Below, piece after piece: positions 41,994 through 51,961 of a DNA stretch of 64,000 bases. The notes under the pieces were generated by a model. It had not been told where the DNA came from. It made no database searches and worked only from the letters and a program-made list of their open reading frames with translations. The DNA comes from Litchfieldia sinesaloumensis. GTDB lineage: Bacteria; Bacillota; Bacilli; Bacillales; Bacillaceae_L. Position 1 is the stretch's first letter, and every line of letters begins with the position of its first letter. The stretch covers positions 266,300 to 330,299 of the forward strand of contig NZ_LT732529.1 in assembly GCF_900156865.1 (NCBI RefSeq). The letters are read 5' to 3'. The translations under genes and the position numbers were made by a program.

Positions 41994-43133
41994 TTAGATA
42001 TATGGGGTTTTTAACCTCATGGTTAATGCTATATTGAAAAGGAATATTCCAATAAGAGTCATTAATAATACTGTGAAATCTAATACAGATGCAATGATTG
42101 GACCAAAGCTTGCGCCAGTTAATAACGTGAATGAATAGATTGAAATAGCAGAACCTCGAGCATGTTCTCCTAACTTTCCCACCAAGGATATAATGGATGG
42201 GAAAAGTAATGATATCGAAGCAACAAAAGGTATGGTGAGAATAGCCATTATTGTGGGTGTTTCTGACAATAAGATTGAAAATAGACTCAAGGTTCCTAAG
42301 CTTAAGCCGAATAATAATGTTCGCTGATCCCCAAAATTTTGAACCAATTTTCCTGTGAATAATGAAAGGAAAGCTCCAATTAGACCGAAAGCCCTGATGT
42401 TCATTAATGTTTGCGGGTCGATTGAGTACTCTTCATGTAAGTATTGCCCAATTCCATCATAGAACGATATAAAGGTAAACAAAATTGTGAAGGTAATACC
42501 GTAGCATATGAGTAATGTCGAATTCCTTCCTATATTATGAAAGTCTTGCAATAGAGATGCCCCAGCTTGATTCGTTACCCGTACACTTGGGTAGATAAAT
42601 ATTCCGCAAACAAAAAGGACTAGATAAATGCCTGCAAAATTATAAAAAACATATTCCCATTGGTAAAAAAACGTAATACTAGAGCTTATGAGCTGTCCAA
42701 GGATACCTGCAACTAAGAAACCACTATTGATAAGTGCAAGGACTAGAGTTCTGTGTCGAACTGGAAATACTTCAAAGGTGTAGGCGAACGCAACTGGGGC
42801 AAAACTTCCAAGTGCTAGACCTTGTAATCCACGAAAAAGATATAAGGACATTTGATTAAAGGAAAGCCCTACTAGCCAAGTGGTAACAGCGGATATTAAT
42901 AAACCATAGACAATTACCTTTTTTCTCCCTAACCTCTCAGAGAGTGGGCCAAAGGTAAGTAATCCAATCGCATAGAAAAACGAAAAAATGCTCCCGCCAA
43001 ACACCGTTTGGTTGACAGTTATATTGAGTGAATCTGAGACATTTTGATAGATAGGGATTAATGTGTAAATATTCGATGCGATGAATATGCCCGTTATAAT
43101 GAGTAAACTCGCAACAAAAAACAAACGCTTCAA
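41994..43133 (-). CDS. MFS transporter
   Basis: This is a 12-helix major facilitator protein of about 379 residues. The loop 2-3 motif GPLSERLGRKKVIVYG is conserved and the two six-helix halves are evident. The best start is TTG 43133: the minus-strand sequence AAAAGGGTGGTGATC, nearly complementary to the 16S anti-Shine-Dalgarno tail, ends 4-5 bases before it. The upstream GTG codons at 43145/43142 lie within that ribosome binding site. Substrate is not predictable; drug or amino acid export are typical for this subgroup. Confidence 0.85.
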   Translation of the reverse strand: MKRLFFVASLLIITGIFIASNIYTLIPIYQNVSDSLNITVNQTVFGGSIFSFFYAIGLLTFGPLSERLGRKKVIVYGLLISAVTTWLVGLSFNQMSLYLFRGLQGLALGSFAPVAFAYTFEVFPVRHRTLVLALINSGFLVAGILGQLISSSITFFYQWEYVFYNFAGIYLVLFVCGIFIYPSVRVTNQAGASLLQDFHNIGRNSTLLICYGITFTILFTFISFYDGIGQYLHEEYSIDPQTLMNIRAFGLIGAFLSLFTGKLVQNFGDQRTLLFGLSLGTLSLFSILLSETPTIMAILTIPFVASISLLFPSIISLVGKLGEHARGSAISIYSFTLLTGASFGPIIASVLDFTVLLMTLIGIFLFNIALTMRLKTPYI

Positions 43134-43399
43134 CCAGATCACCACCCTTTTGTAACATATGCCTAAAACGAAAGAGTGGTTAAAAAATATGACCTCATTG
43201 TGCCATGCAGAATAAGGAAAGTAAAAAAGGAGATAAGTTCCAAATCTACATCAGATGTCGTATCTTTATATGATTGAGAGCAATCTTTGACCTTTTCTAG
43301 AATCTGGATGAGTATACAATTCACTGTTCGACATTTTTTTTGATACAATTAGAAGATAAGAATGAACGAATGATTCTTCTCTCTTTAGGAGGTTAGTAT

Positions 43400-46300
43400 A
43401 TGTCTCTACAATTTATATTGGGACGTGCGGGTACTGGAAAATCATACACATGTCTTGAAGATATTCGAGCAAAGCTTCTTGATAATCCAATAGGTGCCCC
43501 AATTGTGTATTTAGTTCCTGACCAAATGACATTTCAATCTGAATATGATCTAATCAACACCCCGGGTATTGGCGGAATGATGAGAGCTCAAGTATTCAGT
43601 TTTACTCGTTTGGCATGGCGAGTTTTGCAAGAAACAGGCGGGATGAGCCGCTATCATGTTAATAATGTCGGTGTAAATATGCTTCTTCGAAAAATCATTG
43701 ATTCTAAAAAACAGGAGCTCAAGGTTTTTTCTCGAGCTGCTGATAAAAATGGGTTTATTACTCAAATGGAAGAAATGGTTGCGGAATTTAAGCGATATTG
43801 TGTCACACCTGAAACCCTAGAAGAACAAAGACAAACAATTGCACCAGATAACAAAGTGCTATCCGATAAGTTACATGATCTACAGCTGCTATATGATGAA
43901 CTGGAAAAACATTTATTCGAGAAATACGTTGATTCTGAAGATTATTTAAAGCTTTTAATAGAAAAAATTCCTCAGTCCACCTATATTAATGAAGCTGAAA
44001 TATTCATAGATGGATTCCATAGTTTTACCCCGCAGGAGCTTGAAGTGGTGGGGCAGCTTATGAAAGTCTCAAAAAAAGTTACGATTGCTTTAACTACTGA
44101 TAAGGCCTATGATGATTCACCACATGATTTAAGTCTATTCCGTATGACCGGAAAAACCTATCAATCTATTATTCAAATTGCTCAAGAGAATAATGTCAAG
44201 ATTGACGATCCAATTTTATTAACAAATCAATATCGGTATTCTTCGGAATCTTCATTAGCACATTTGGAAAGATATTTTGACGAAAGACCAACAGTACCAT
44301 ATCAAGGTCGGGCTTCAATTACTTTAAGCCAAGCGGTGAATCGACGTGCTGAAGTTGAAGGAATTGCGCGTGAAATCCAAAAATTAGCACGGGATAACAA
44401 TTATAGATATCGTGATATTGCAATTATGATTCGAAATACGGGTGATTATCATGAAATCATCGAAACCATTTTTCAAGATTATCAGATCCCATATTTCATT
44501 GACCAAAAACGTTCGATGTTAAATCATCCACTAATTGAACTAATTCGATCTAGCCTTGAGGTTGTAAATAGTAATTGGCGCTATGAGTCTGTTTTTCGTT
44601 GTGTCAAAACAGATTTATTGTATCCATTCGGTGAGGAGATATCCGCACTTAGAGAAGATATGGACAAGCTTGAGAATTATGTGCTTGAATACGGGATACA
44701 AGGGTATAAATGGACAAATGGTAATCTTTGGAAATACAAGCGAATCCGTGGATTAGAGGATTCTGACTTACCACAAACCGATAAAGAACGTGAGTACGAA
44801 GACAAGCTAAATGAACTTCGCCAAATGATTGTAAGTCCGCTGCTCAGACTCGGAAAACGACTTCAAAAGGCAAAAGACGGTAGAAGTATGTGTGAAGCTC
44901 TCTTCCTTTATTTAGAGGAGCTTGAAATACCGGCAAAAATGGAAGAGCTGAAGCTCAATGCGGAGCTAGCGGGTAGACTCTCAGAGGCAAGAGAAAATGA
45001 TCAAGTTTGGAATGCGGTCTTAGATTTACTTGATCAATATGTAGAAATCATGGGTTCGGAAAAAGTTTCACTTACCATGTTCAGTAATATGATTGAAACA
45101 GGGTTAGAAAGTATGCGCTTTGCACTTGTTCCACCGGCGATTGACCAGGTACTTGTGGCAAGCTTGGAACGTTCGCGATTATCCAATATTAAATGCACAT
45201 TTATTATCGGGGCAAATGATGGTGTCCTACCTGCACGGCCAAACGAAGAAGGCGTATTTTCAGAATCGGATCGAGAGAACTTGGCTGATACCGGGCTACA
45301 GCTAGCACCAGGTAGTAGAGAAACGCTTCTAGATGAAAATTTCTTAATTTATTGTGCCATAACAAGTCCAGAGGAGGCTTTGTATATAAGCTATCCATTG
45401 GCCAATGAAGAAGGGAAATCATTACTTGCATCGCCACTAATAAAGCGTCTAAAGGACATTTTTCCAAATGTAGATGAAAAGTTTTACATGAATGAACCTT
45501 CAGAACTTGAACCTAGTCAGCAGCTTGAATATATAGTAAATCCGGATGTGGCATTGTCGTCCTTAGCTACACAATTACAGACTTGGAAAAAGCAGTATCC
45601 GATTCAGGATCTATGGTGGGATGTTTATAATTACTTTGCAAACCACGATGAAATGAAATCTAAAAGCAAGCTTGTCTTAAGCAGTTTGTTTTATCAAAAT
45701 AAGCCTAAAAGACTTTCAAAAGAAATTACACAGAGCTTGTATGGTGACCATATTCAAGGAAGTGTCTCTCGCATGGAAGTATTCCAAGGTTGTCCATTTT
45801 CTCACTTTGCAAGCTACGGGCTTCAGTTAAAGGAACGTAAGGTATTCCGCCTGGAGTCACCAGACATCGGTGATCTTTTTCATGCTGCACTTAAGAAAAT
45901 TGCCGATTCATTGCGGAACAATGGAATCGACTGGCGTGACCTTACTAAAGAGCAATGTGACCAACTTGCGGAAAAAGCCGTAGAAGATCTAGCACCACGC
46001 TTACAGAAGGAAATCCTTTTAAGCTCAAATCGCTATCACTATATCATGTATAAACTACAGAAAATTATTAGCCGTGCTTCGAAGATTTTAAGTGACCATG
46101 CGAAAGCAAGTGGCTTTGCTCCGGTGGGAATTGAATTGGGATTTGGAAAGAAAGGACCACTTCCTCCTATCCGATTTAACCTGGATAATGGGAGCACGAT
46201 GGAACTTGTAGGCCGTATTGACCGGGTTGATAAAGCGGAAAGTTCAAATGGTGTGTTACTTAGAGTCATCGACTATAAATCAAGTCAAAAGGCACTTAAC

Positions 46301-46888
46301 CTATCCGAGGTATATTATGGACTTGCCTTACAGATGTTAACGTATCTTGATGTAATCATTACACATTCTAAGGAATGGATTGGAACGACCGCCAAACCTG
46401 CAGGTGTTCTCTATTTTCATATTCATGATCCGTTGATTCATTCTAATAAGGTTTTACCTGAAGATAAAATTGAAGAGGAAATCTTTAAAAGATTTAAGAT
46501 GAAAGGACTTTTACTTGGTGATGAGGAATCTGTTCGACTTATGGACCAGTCATTAGGTACAGGTTATTCTCAAATAGTTTCTGCTGCAATTAAGAAAGAC
46601 GGAAGTTTTTATTCCAATTCACAGGTAGCAAGTGAAGAGGAACTTGGATATCTTCGTAACCATGTACGAGGGGTCTTTAAAAACACTGGTAACAGAATTA
46701 CCAAAGGTGAAATTGATATTGCACCGTATAAGCTTAAGGATAAAACGCCTTGTACATTCTGTCCGTTTAAATCAGTGTGTCAATTTGATCAGAGCTTAGA
46801 AGAAAATAGTTATCGCGTTCTACCAAGTGAAAGTAAAGACGTAATCCTAGAAAGGGTTCGGAATGGAGGTGTGAAGATTCATGAGTAA
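43400..46888 (+). CDS. addB: Helicase-exonuclease AddB
   Basis: This is the AddB subunit of the AddAB helicase-nuclease (RecBCD equivalent), which resects double-strand breaks and loads RecA. An N-terminal UvrD-like fold with P-loop GRAGTGKS (residues 8-15) is followed by the C-terminal RecB-type nuclease motif VIDYKSSQKAL. The Fe-S cluster cysteines appear as QGCPF (about 797) and CTFCPFKSVC near the C terminus. Length (1162 aa) matches B. subtilis AddB. ATG 43400 follows TAGGAGG. addA overlaps by 8 bases. The 250 bases upstream hold no gene and probably contain the promoter. Confidence 0.96.
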   Translation: MSLQFILGRAGTGKSYTCLEDIRAKLLDNPIGAPIVYLVPDQMTFQSEYDLINTPGIGGMMRAQVFSFTRLAWRVLQETGGMSRYHVNNVGVNMLLRKIIDSKKQELKVFSRAADKNGFITQMEEMVAEFKRYCVTPETLEEQRQTIAPDNKVLSDKLHDLQLLYDELEKHLFEKYVDSEDYLKLLIEKIPQSTYINEAEIFIDGFHSFTPQELEVVGQLMKVSKKVTIALTTDKAYDDSPHDLSLFRMTGKTYQSIIQIAQENNVKIDDPILLTNQYRYSSESSLAHLERYFDERPTVPYQGRASITLSQAVNRRAEVEGIAREIQKLARDNNYRYRDIAIMIRNTGDYHEIIETIFQDYQIPYFIDQKRSMLNHPLIELIRSSLEVVNSNWRYESVFRCVKTDLLYPFGEEISALREDMDKLENYVLEYGIQGYKWTNGNLWKYKRIRGLEDSDLPQTDKEREYEDKLNELRQMIVSPLLRLGKRLQKAKDGRSMCEALFLYLEELEIPAKMEELKLNAELAGRLSEARENDQVWNAVLDLLDQYVEIMGSEKVSLTMFSNMIETGLESMRFALVPPAIDQVLVASLERSRLSNIKCTFIIGANDGVLPARPNEEGVFSESDRENLADTGLQLAPGSRETLLDENFLIYCAITSPEEALYISYPLANEEGKSLLASPLIKRLKDIFPNVDEKFYMNEPSELEPSQQLEYIVNPDVALSSLATQLQTWKKQYPIQDLWWDVYNYFANHDEMKSKSKLVLSSLFYQNKPKRLSKEITQSLYGDHIQGSVSRMEVFQGCPFSHFASYGLQLKERKVFRLESPDIGDLFHAALKKIADSLRNNGIDWRDLTKEQCDQLAEKAVEDLAPRLQKEILLSSNRYHYIMYKLQKIISRASKILSDHAKASGFAPVGIELGFGKKGPLPPIRFNLDNGSTMELVGRIDRVDKAESSNGVLLRVIDYKSSQKALNLSEVYYGLALQMLTYLDVIITHSKEWIGTTAKPAGVLYFHIHDPLIHSNKVLPEDKIEEEIFKRFKMKGLLLGDEESVRLMDQSLGTGYSQIVSAAIKKDGSFYSNSQVASEEELGYLRNHVRGVFKNTGNRITKGEIDIAPYKLKDKTPCTFCPFKSVCQFDQSLEENSYRVLPSESKDVILERVRNGGVKIHE

Positions 46889-49800
46889 TCTTATTCAAAA
46901 GCCAGAAGGTAGCCAATGGACTGATGACCAATGGAAAGCTATTATCTCCACTGGCCGGGATATATTAGTAGCTGCTGCGGCAGGGTCGGGTAAAACCGCG
47001 GTCCTCGTTGAGCGGATTATCCGCAAAATTTTGTCTAAGGAGCATCCGGTTGATGTAGACCGATTACTAGTTGTGACATTTACAAATGCATCAGCTGCCG
47101 AAATGCGCAATCGGATTGGAGAGGCATTAGAAAAAGCACTCAAGGAAGAACCAGCCTCCTTACATGTCAGAAGACAGCTAAGTTTGCTTAACCGTGCCTC
47201 TATCTCGACAATCCACTCCTTTTGTTTGGAAGTCATTCGAAAGTATTATTATTTAATTGATATCGATCCAGGCTTTCGAATAGCCGATTCTACAGAGGCG
47301 GAAATTCTGCGGGATGAGGTAATGGAAGAACTATTTGAAGAGCATTACAGTAATCTCGAACAAACAAAATTCTTTGATTTAGTAGATCGCTTTACTAATG
47401 ACCGAACAGATGTTGAGTTACAAAACATGATCCGGAAGCTCTATGAATTTTCACGGGCACACCCAACTCCTAATGAATGGCTGAAGCAGCTAGTGGAGGA
47501 TTATCGGGTAGATGACCAAACATTAGATCAGACTCCATACATTCCGTATTTATTGGCGGATATTACGCTTCAGCTTGAAGGTGCGAAAGCTAATTTAGAG
47601 CATGCGATGGATATTATTCGAATGCCTGGGGGACCTGCTCCTCGAGCGGAAAATATCGAAGCAGATTTAGACCAACTTCATCGACTCTTACAGGCAAAGG
47701 ACCATTCATGGACGGCGCTCTACCATGAGATGCAAACTCTCGCATTTGGTCGAGCGAAACCTGTTAAAGGTGATGAATATGATGAATCACTAAAGGACCA
47801 AGTGACAAAGCTTAGAGATGAAGCCAAAAAGCTAGTCGAAAAGATTAAAGAAGACTTGTTTAGCCGACCGCCTGAAAGCTACTTAGATAATATTAAGGAA
47901 ATGCAGCCTTCCATAGAGATGCTAGTTGAGCTAGTTATTGAATTTGGCGAGAAATTTCAAAAAGTAAAAGAAGAAAAGGGTCTGGTTGATTTTTCAGACT
48001 TAGAGCATTATTGTCTGGAAATCCTTCGCAAAGGCGGGACTTCTTCAGACGAGCTTATGCCTTCAGAGGCTGCACTTGAGTATCGAATCCAGTTCGAAGA
48101 AGCTTTTGTGGATGAGTATCAGGATACGAATATGGTTCAAGAATCCATTTTAAAACTCGTCACAAAGGACGGAGAGGCCACGGGCAACATGTTCATGGTA
48201 GGTGACGTAAAGCAATCTATTTACCGCTTCCGCCTTGCAGAACCTATGCTATTTTTAAGTAAATATAAACGGTTTACCCAATTAGGAGAAGATACGGGAT
48301 TAAGAATTGATTTATCGAAAAACTTCCGAAGTCGTGCTGAAATCCTTGATGGAACAAATTATTTGTTCAAGCAAATTATGGGGGAAGCTGTTGGTGAAAT
48401 TGAGTATGACGATGATGCTGAATTGAAACTAGGTGCCGATTATCCTGAAAGTGATCAAATGGCCGCTGAGCTATTACTAATTGATAAGAATGGGCAAGAA
48501 GCTGATAGTTATGAGCCAGAGGAGAACGTGGAAGATGATGAAGAGCAAGTAATCCTCTTTAATGAAGCAGAGCTAGAGACTGCACAACTTGAAGCACGTG
48601 CAATGGCAAAGCAAATAAAAGATATGATTACTTCTGGGTTCCAAGTGTTTGACCGGAAAGAAAATCGGATGAGACGAATTACGTATCGTGATATCGTGAT
48701 ACTTATGCGTTCAATGCCATGGGCTCCACAAATTATGGAGGAGTTCAAACAACAAGGAATTCCAATTTATGCAGATCTTGCTACAGGTTATTTTGACGCA
48801 ACTGAAGTAGCCATTATGATGTCTTTGTTGAAGGTAATTGATAATCCATATCAAGATATTCCGCTAGCCTCAGTCTTACGTTCACCTATTGTTGGACTAG
48901 AAGCTGACGAACTTGCCAAAGTCCGAACCTATGAAAAAAACAGTCCTTACTATGAAGCGCTGAATGTATTCTTAAGGGAAGCATCTTCTGATGATGAAAC
49001 ATATGAGAAAGTTGTTAATTTCCACGAAAAGTTGGAAAACTGGCGTACCAGGGCGAGGACAGGCTCATTGTCTGATTTAATTTGGCAGTTGTTTCGAGAA
49101 ACTTATTTTTATGACTTTGTTGGTGGAATGCCTGGTGGAAAACAACGGCAAGCAAATCTTCGTGCTCTTTATGACCGGGCCAGACAGTATGAAGCGACGT
49201 CTTTCAGAGGATTATTCCGTTTTTTACGGTTCATTGAAAGAATGCAGGACCGTGGTGACGATTTAGGAACGGCAAGAGCACTTGGTGAACAGGAAGATGT
49301 TGTCAGACTTATGACCATTCATAAAAGTAAAGGACTTGAATTTCCAGTTGTATTTGTTGGTGGACTATCAAAGCAATTTAATATGATGGATTTAAACAAA
49401 AAATACCTATTAGATAAGGAACTTGGCTTCGGCACGAAATATGTAAATCCAACTCTTCGTATATCATACCCGACTTTACCAATGCTTGCGATTAAGAAAA
49501 AGATGCATCTTGAACTGATATCTGAGGAAATGCGTGTTCTTTACGTTGCCTTGACAAGGGCAAAGGAAAAACTTTATCTTGTGGGGACAGTAAAGGACCT
49601 AGAGAAGCAACTAGGTAGATGGCAAGCGACACTTCAAAATAAAGAGTGGTTGCTTGCAGATCATACTAGAGCAGGTGCAAAATCGTATTTAGATTGGATT
49701 GGACCAGGTTTGATTCGACACCGAGATGCCGAATTACTTCGTGGTGAAGAAACATTCGATCTACTGCCACCAGACATCGTGCATCACCCAGCGAAATGGG

Positions 49801-50645
49801 AGATTCGTACAGTTCCGGCTGCAGAGTTACAGAAAGTTGAAGTTGGTGAAGAACATAAACATGAACAAATAGAGGAAGCGATAAAAGAAGGAAATCCAAT
49901 ACCTGTAAGTAGTGATGCACTAAAAAAAATAGAGCGTCAATTAACGTGGAAATATCCTTTTAAATCGGCAGCAAATAAACGTTCAAAACAATCTGTTTCA
50001 GAAATAAAAAGACAGCGCGAGAGCATGGATGAACATAGCGATACAGCTTTTCTTCCACAGTTTCGATCAAGCTCTGCCGATCGACCACGCTTCATGCAGG
50101 AAAAGTCTTTAACACCTGCAGAGCGGGGTACAGCAATGCATATGGTGATGCAGCATATTAACTTAAGTGAGCCCATAAACGAAGAATCTCTTCGTGAACA
50201 AATTCAAAAAATGGTTCATAACGAGCTAATTACAATGGAGCAGGCAGAAGTAATTGATGTAGCTGGAATACTTGGATTTTTCGAATCGAAAATTGCTAAG
50301 CGTCTGCTTGTGGCTGAAAATGTTAGACGAGAGGTTCCATTTAGTGTGGCGATTCCTGCATCAGAAAGCTATGCGGATTGGTCTGATGAACAACAGGAAA
50401 ATGTATTGATTCAAGGAGTAATTGATTGTATTTTTGAGGATGATAATGGAATTGTCCTTATCGATTATAAAACAGATACGATTTCCGGTAAGTACAAAAG
50501 CTTTGAAGAAGCAAGACCAGTTCTTGAAGAACGTTATCGTGTACAACTTGAATTATATAGCAAAGCAATTGAACACATTTGGCGAAAACCACTGACCGGG
50601 AAATATCTATACTTTTTTGATGGTGGATATTTGCTAGAAGTATAG
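46881..50645 (+). CDS. addA: Helicase-exonuclease AddA
   Basis: This is the AddA subunit: a superfamily 1A helicase with a C-terminal RecB-family nuclease, 1254 residues. Walker A AAAGSGKTAVLVERI is near residue 36, motif II VDEYQDTN near 411, motif III GDVKQSIYRFR near 443, motif VI VALTRAKEKLYL near 893, and the nuclease motif VLIDYKTDTI near 1195 with QLELYSKAIE after it. The ATG overlaps addB by 8 bases, so the subunits are made together. A terminator follows, then sbcD. Confidence 0.96.
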   Translation: MSNLIQKPEGSQWTDDQWKAIISTGRDILVAAAAGSGKTAVLVERIIRKILSKEHPVDVDRLLVVTFTNASAAEMRNRIGEALEKALKEEPASLHVRRQLSLLNRASISTIHSFCLEVIRKYYYLIDIDPGFRIADSTEAEILRDEVMEELFEEHYSNLEQTKFFDLVDRFTNDRTDVELQNMIRKLYEFSRAHPTPNEWLKQLVEDYRVDDQTLDQTPYIPYLLADITLQLEGAKANLEHAMDIIRMPGGPAPRAENIEADLDQLHRLLQAKDHSWTALYHEMQTLAFGRAKPVKGDEYDESLKDQVTKLRDEAKKLVEKIKEDLFSRPPESYLDNIKEMQPSIEMLVELVIEFGEKFQKVKEEKGLVDFSDLEHYCLEILRKGGTSSDELMPSEAALEYRIQFEEAFVDEYQDTNMVQESILKLVTKDGEATGNMFMVGDVKQSIYRFRLAEPMLFLSKYKRFTQLGEDTGLRIDLSKNFRSRAEILDGTNYLFKQIMGEAVGEIEYDDDAELKLGADYPESDQMAAELLLIDKNGQEADSYEPEENVEDDEEQVILFNEAELETAQLEARAMAKQIKDMITSGFQVFDRKENRMRRITYRDIVILMRSMPWAPQIMEEFKQQGIPIYADLATGYFDATEVAIMMSLLKVIDNPYQDIPLASVLRSPIVGLEADELAKVRTYEKNSPYYEALNVFLREASSDDETYEKVVNFHEKLENWRTRARTGSLSDLIWQLFRETYFYDFVGGMPGGKQRQANLRALYDRARQYEATSFRGLFRFLRFIERMQDRGDDLGTARALGEQEDVVRLMTIHKSKGLEFPVVFVGGLSKQFNMMDLNKKYLLDKELGFGTKYVNPTLRISYPTLPMLAIKKKMHLELISEEMRVLYVALTRAKEKLYLVGTVKDLEKQLGRWQATLQNKEWLLADHTRAGAKSYLDWIGPGLIRHRDAELLRGEETFDLLPPDIVHHPAKWEIRTVPAAELQKVEVGEEHKHEQIEEAIKEGNPIPVSSDALKKIERQLTWKYPFKSAANKRSKQSVSEIKRQRESMDEHSDTAFLPQFRSSSADRPRFMQEKSLTPAERGTAMHMVMQHINLSEPINEESLREQIQKMVHNELITMEQAEVIDVAGILGFFESKIAKRLLVAENVRREVPFSVAIPASESYADWSDEQQENVLIQGVIDCIFEDDNGIVLIDYKTDTISGKYKSFEEARPVLEERYRVQLELYSKAIEHIWRKPLTGKYLYFFDGGYLLEV

Positions 50646-50650
50646 TGAAG

Positions 50651-50684
50651 AAGTACTGCTCTTGTATTGGGGCAGTACTTTTTG
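50651..50684 (+). terminator. Terminator after addA
   Basis: The stem AAGTACTGC / GCAGTACTT has a 12-base loop and is followed by TTTG. It separates addBA from sbcDC. Confidence 0.8.
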
Positions 50685-50776
50685 TTTCGATTTCCAATTT
50701 ACTCTAGCATTCTAAGCCAATCTCCTATGTTAAAATAAATGTACTGTATTACGGATTAGAAAGGGGCCATTTTTAG

Positions 50777-51961
50777 ATGAGAATTCTTCATACCGCAGAT
50801 TGGCATTTAGGTCGATCACTTGAAGGAAGAAGCAGATTAGAAGAACAAGCACAATTTTTGGACGAGCTTATAAAAATTGTAGATGATGAAAAAATAGATG
50901 TTGTCTTAATGGCTGGAGATGCATTCGATACAGTGAATCCACCAGCGGTGGCGGAGCAATTATTTTATGATAGTATTTCTCGACTATCAAACGGTGGTAA
51001 AAGACCTGTATCGATTATTGCTGGAAACCATGATAACCCTGATCGCTTATCAGCAGCATCACCACTTGCCTACGGGCAGGGTATCCAATTAATTGGTTTA
51101 CCTACCATGAATGTCCAAACCATAGATGTTCCTGCAACAAATGAAACTCTTAAACTAGCAGCCTTACCCTATCCTTCTGAATCGCGTTTGGCAGAGGTTT
51201 TGTCAGATTCACATGAAGAAATAATTCTTCGAGACAAATATGACCAACGAATTCAAGGGATCTTTGACGTTATGAGTAAATCATTCACACCTGAGACGGT
51301 TAATATCGCAATGAGTCATATTTATGTAACAGGTGGGAGCAGTACTGATTCCGAACGGCCTATCGAAGTAGGTGGTGCTTACACAGTTGCTGCAACTAGT
51401 CTACCGGAAGCAGCACAATATGTTGCTCTAGGACATTTACACCGTCCACAAATGGTGTCTAGAGCAAAAACACTGGCTAGATATTCAGGTTCACCATTAG
51501 CCTACAGTTTCTCAGAAGCGGGATATGCAAAATCTGTGACAATCTTAGACGCAAAACCTGGCCATCAGGTTGAAATGTCCGAGGTGTTCTTATCTAGTGG
51601 TAAGCCCCTTGTCAGGTGGAAGGCAAAGGAGGGACTTTCACAAGTTTACACTTGGCTTGATGAAGGAAAGGACAAGAATGCATGGATTGACCTTGAAATT
51701 CATGTTACAAACGCTCTTTCCATTGAAGAAATCCATCGATTACGAAAACACCACAGCGGTCTTATTCATATTCGGCCAGTCTTTGAAGAACTTGAAAAGG
51801 TAAGAGCGGAAAGTGCTGTGAAAATGAATACCCCAATTGATGAACTATTTGTACGATTTTATGAAAAACAGACAGGTGGGGCACAACCGGAACCAGAACT
51901 TACTAAAATATTTTTAGAGCTTATAACGGATGAAGCAGATGAGGACGGTGAAGATGTATGA
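50777..51961 (+). CDS. sbcD: Exonuclease subunit SbcD (Mre11-like)
   Basis: This Mn-dependent nuclease of the SbcCD complex opens hairpins and processes DNA ends. The calcineurin-type phosphoesterase motifs are in order: HTADWHLGRSL (residues 5-15), MAGDAFDTVNPP (about 46-57), GNHDNPDR (about 82-89) and later ALGHLHRPQ (about 217). Length is 394 residues. ATG 50777 follows AAAGGGG. The stop overlaps the sbcC start (ATGA), as in other Bacillus. Confidence 0.95.
   Translation: MRILHTADWHLGRSLEGRSRLEEQAQFLDELIKIVDDEKIDVVLMAGDAFDTVNPPAVAEQLFYDSISRLSNGGKRPVSIIAGNHDNPDRLSAASPLAYGQGIQLIGLPTMNVQTIDVPATNETLKLAALPYPSESRLAEVLSDSHEEIILRDKYDQRIQGIFDVMSKSFTPETVNIAMSHIYVTGGSSTDSERPIEVGGAYTVAATSLPEAAQYVALGHLHRPQMVSRAKTLARYSGSPLAYSFSEAGYAKSVTILDAKPGHQVEMSEVFLSSGKPLVRWKAKEGLSQVYTWLDEGKDKNAWIDLEIHVTNALSIEEIHRLRKHHSGLIHIRPVFEELEKVRAESAVKMNTPIDELFVRFYEKQTGGAQPEPELTKIFLELITDEADEDGEDV

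Noticed and set aside
43131-43145. GTG codons 43145/43142 as the start of the MFS gene
   Set aside because: They lie within the sequence complementary to the 16S 3' end; TTG 43133 has correct spacing from it.
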